The position numbers were made by a program, and so were the translations under genes. Positions 5,669 to 6,681 of a DNA stretch of 6,681 bases are shown here, one piece after another (the first letter of the stretch is position 1; the number at the start of each line of letters is the position of its first letter). The notes under the pieces were generated by a model that saw only the letters and a list, made by a program, of their open reading frames with translations, did not search any database and was not told the origin of the DNA. The stretch lies in NCBI GenBank assembly GCA_019237355.1, contig JAFAHH010000918.1:1-6681 (forward strand). The letters run 5' to 3'. Source of the DNA: Acetobacteraceae bacterium (GTDB lineage Bacteria > Pseudomonadota > Alphaproteobacteria > Acetobacterales > Acetobacteraceae).

Positions 5669-5920
5669 TCACCCGCGAGGCCGCATGATGCTTCCCGGCG
5701 GGACGCCGGTGATTCTGTGCCGGCTACCATACTCGGCCGCCGGCGTGAGACGGTCCGGCCCGCTCGGGCCGCAGGTGATCCGTCGGTGGTGATCGCGGGT
5801 GGCCCGTGCCGCCGACTGCCAGGCGCGATCGTCGGTCATCGGCCCTTCGAGCGCGAACACGCCGCGGTCGTGATCAGTTACTACCAGGAAGAACGGGACG
5901 GGGGTGTCATCGTCGGCCAC
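5669..5920 (-). CDS. Possible small hypothetical protein, 83 aa
   Basis: I do not recognise a family. From the GTG at 5920 the protein begins with acidic VADDDTPV, followed by a hydrophobic strand PFFLVVTDHDRGVFALEGP and TDDRAWQSAARATRDHH. It ends GVPPGSIMRPRG. The composition is balanced and looks more protein-like than the Arg-rich plus-strand frame covering the same bases. AAGG lies about 11 bases before the GTG, a weak ribosome site. The frame stays open upstream to an ATG at 6022, but that extension is low in complexity and overlaps the plus-strand genes. The stop is TGA at 5669-5671. No membrane segment or signal peptide is seen. Existence and start are both uncertain. Confidence 0.45.
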   Translation of the reverse strand: MADDDTPVPFFLVVTDHDRGVFALEGPMTDDRAWQSAARATRDHHRRITCGPSGPDRLTPAAEYGSRHRITGVPPGSIMRPRG

Positions 5921-5962
5921 GCGGGATGACCTTTTCAGCAAACCGCCAGAAGGGGAAGGAGC

Positions 5963-6166
5963 ATGGATACTTCGTTTGCGGCCAGGCGCGGAGCCGCCCC
6001 GCAGCGTCACGAGCGTCATCAATCCTCCTCGTCGCCCTCATCGAGGCTTTCGGGTCGCTCGGCCAGTCGGTTTGTTCTCGAGCGTGCGTCGGCGCGAGCG
6101 AATGAGGCCCTCGGCAATGGGTACACGTCCGAGCGCCCTTTGCGCTCATCACTCGGCACCTCGTGA
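5963..6166 (+). CDS. Small Ser/Arg-rich ORF overlapping the helicase start, 67 aa
   Basis: The protein (MDTSFAARRG at the start, QSSSSPSSRLSGR in the middle, ending RSSLGTS) is basic, Ser-rich and probably disordered, with no recognised domain. Two points support translation. First, AAGGGG lies seven bases before the ATG, within the purine run GAAGGGGAAGGAG. Second, its TGA stop overlaps the GTG of the helicase gene (GTGA at 6163-6166), as in coupled genes. It may be a real leader peptide whose main role is to deliver ribosomes to the helicase start, which has no ribosome site of its own. It could also be spurious. Confidence 0.45.
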   Translation: MDTSFAARRGAAPQRHERHQSSSSPSSRLSGRSASRFVLERASARANEALGNGYTSERPLRSSLGTS

Positions 6167-6681
6167 CCGATCCGCTGAAATCGGAGCCGGCACGAACGGT
6201 CCAGGAGGTCCTGGCCGGACTCGTTGAGCGCGTCACCTTCCACAGTGCCGAGAACGGCTTCTGCGTTCTCCGGGTAAAGGCGCGAGGACACCGCGAACCG
6301 GTGACCGTCGTGGGGCACGCTGCGACGATATCCGCCGGGGAATGGATCACCGCGTCGGGTGAGTGGGTCAATGACCGTACCCACGGCCAGCAGTTCAAAG
6401 CCCGCTTCTTGCGCAGCTCCGCGCCGACCTCGATCGAAGGAATCGAAAAGTATCTCTCCTCGGGTCTGATCCGTGGCATCGGTCCGGTCTACGCCAGAAA
6501 GATGGTCAGGGCTTTCGGCGAGAAGGTGTTCGACGTCATCGAGAGCGAGCCGGACCGCCTGCGCGAAATCGATGGCATCGGCGCCCTCCGCGCGCAGAGT
6601 ATTACCGCGGCGTGGGCCGAGCAGAAGATCGTTCGCGACATCCTGGTCTTCCTGCACAGCCATGGTGTGGGGACGGCGCGC
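6163..6681 (+). CDS. RecD2/RecD-like ATP-dependent DNA helicase, N-terminal 173 aa (runs off the window)
   Basis: The sequence matches the N-terminal part of RecD2-type SF1B 5'-3' helicases. A first OB-like domain (about residues 15-85) contains LVERVTFHSAENGFCVLRVKA, VTVVGHAA and GEWVNDRTHGQQFKARF. A helix-hairpin-helix region follows, with GIEKYLSSGLIRGIGPVYA (93-111), then DRLREIDGIGALRAQSI (131-147) and FLHSHGVGTAR at the edge. The helicase motifs (Walker A and onward) would lie beyond the window. The upstream in-frame stop is at 6103-6105 and GTG 6163 is the first usable start, giving an N-terminus of normal length before the domain. There is no ribosome site at a useful distance, so translation probably depends on the overlapping 67-aa ORF. 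Chromosomal RecD2 acts in repair; copies on mobile elements may assist plasmid processing. Confidence 0.88.
   Translation, partial: MTDPLKSEPARTVQEVLAGLVERVTFHSAENGFCVLRVKARGHREPVTVVGHAATISAGEWITASGEWVNDRTHGQQFKARFLRSSAPTSIEGIEKYLSSGLIRGIGPVYARKMVRAFGEKVFDVIESEPDRLREIDGIGALRAQSITAAWAEQKIVRDILVFLHSHGVGTAR

Noticed and set aside
5522..5929. Plus-strand 135-aa open frame
   Set aside because: It is very Arg- and Ala-rich with no motif, has no good ribosome site, and overlaps a more protein-like minus-strand frame.
5907..6663. Long minus-strand open frames opposite the helicase (190 and 214 aa)
   Set aside because: The plus strand encodes clear RecD2 motifs across these bases. The minus frames are antisense by-products of high GC.

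Overview
The window looks like the replication and partition backbone of a plasmid from a GC-rich alphaproteobacterium. The protein styles (a RepA_C-type initiator, a small ParA with a ribbon-helix-helix partner, a RecD2-type helicase) suggest Acetobacteraceae or related Rhodospirillales, but the host is inferred, not shown.

Layout. Positions 1-1695 hold no intact gene. They contain degenerate copies of a roughly 188-bp repeat, interrupted by a heavily decayed IS630-type transposase (about 522-1285). The minus strand then carries the plasmid maintenance genes. Read in transcription order these are a 121-aa unrecognised protein (4896-4531), the replication initiator (4101-3112), a ribbon-helix-helix protein (2782-2336) and a ParA-type ATPase (2334-1696). 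The last two are separated by one base and should be translationally coupled.

The most interesting part is 4185-5478. A 17-bp iteron (core CGATGAATCNGCGGCC) recurs about seven times between rep and the 121-aa gene, and about eight more times, mostly inverted, on the other side of that gene. The left array overlaps DnaA-box-like sequences and ends at an AT-rich hairpin, which is the layout of an iteron origin. The right array is organised as two copies of a 161-bp tandem repeat plus the start of a third, closed by an 18-bp perfect inverted repeat. It is a good candidate for an incompatibility or copy-control locus, or for the partition site.

To the right, the plus strand has a 67-aa small ORF whose stop overlaps the GTG start of a RecD2-like helicase that runs off the window. 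A possible 83-aa gene faces the other way. The likely logic is that Rep binds the iterons to start and limit replication, ParA and the RHH protein segregate the plasmid, and the helicase belongs to the next accessory module.
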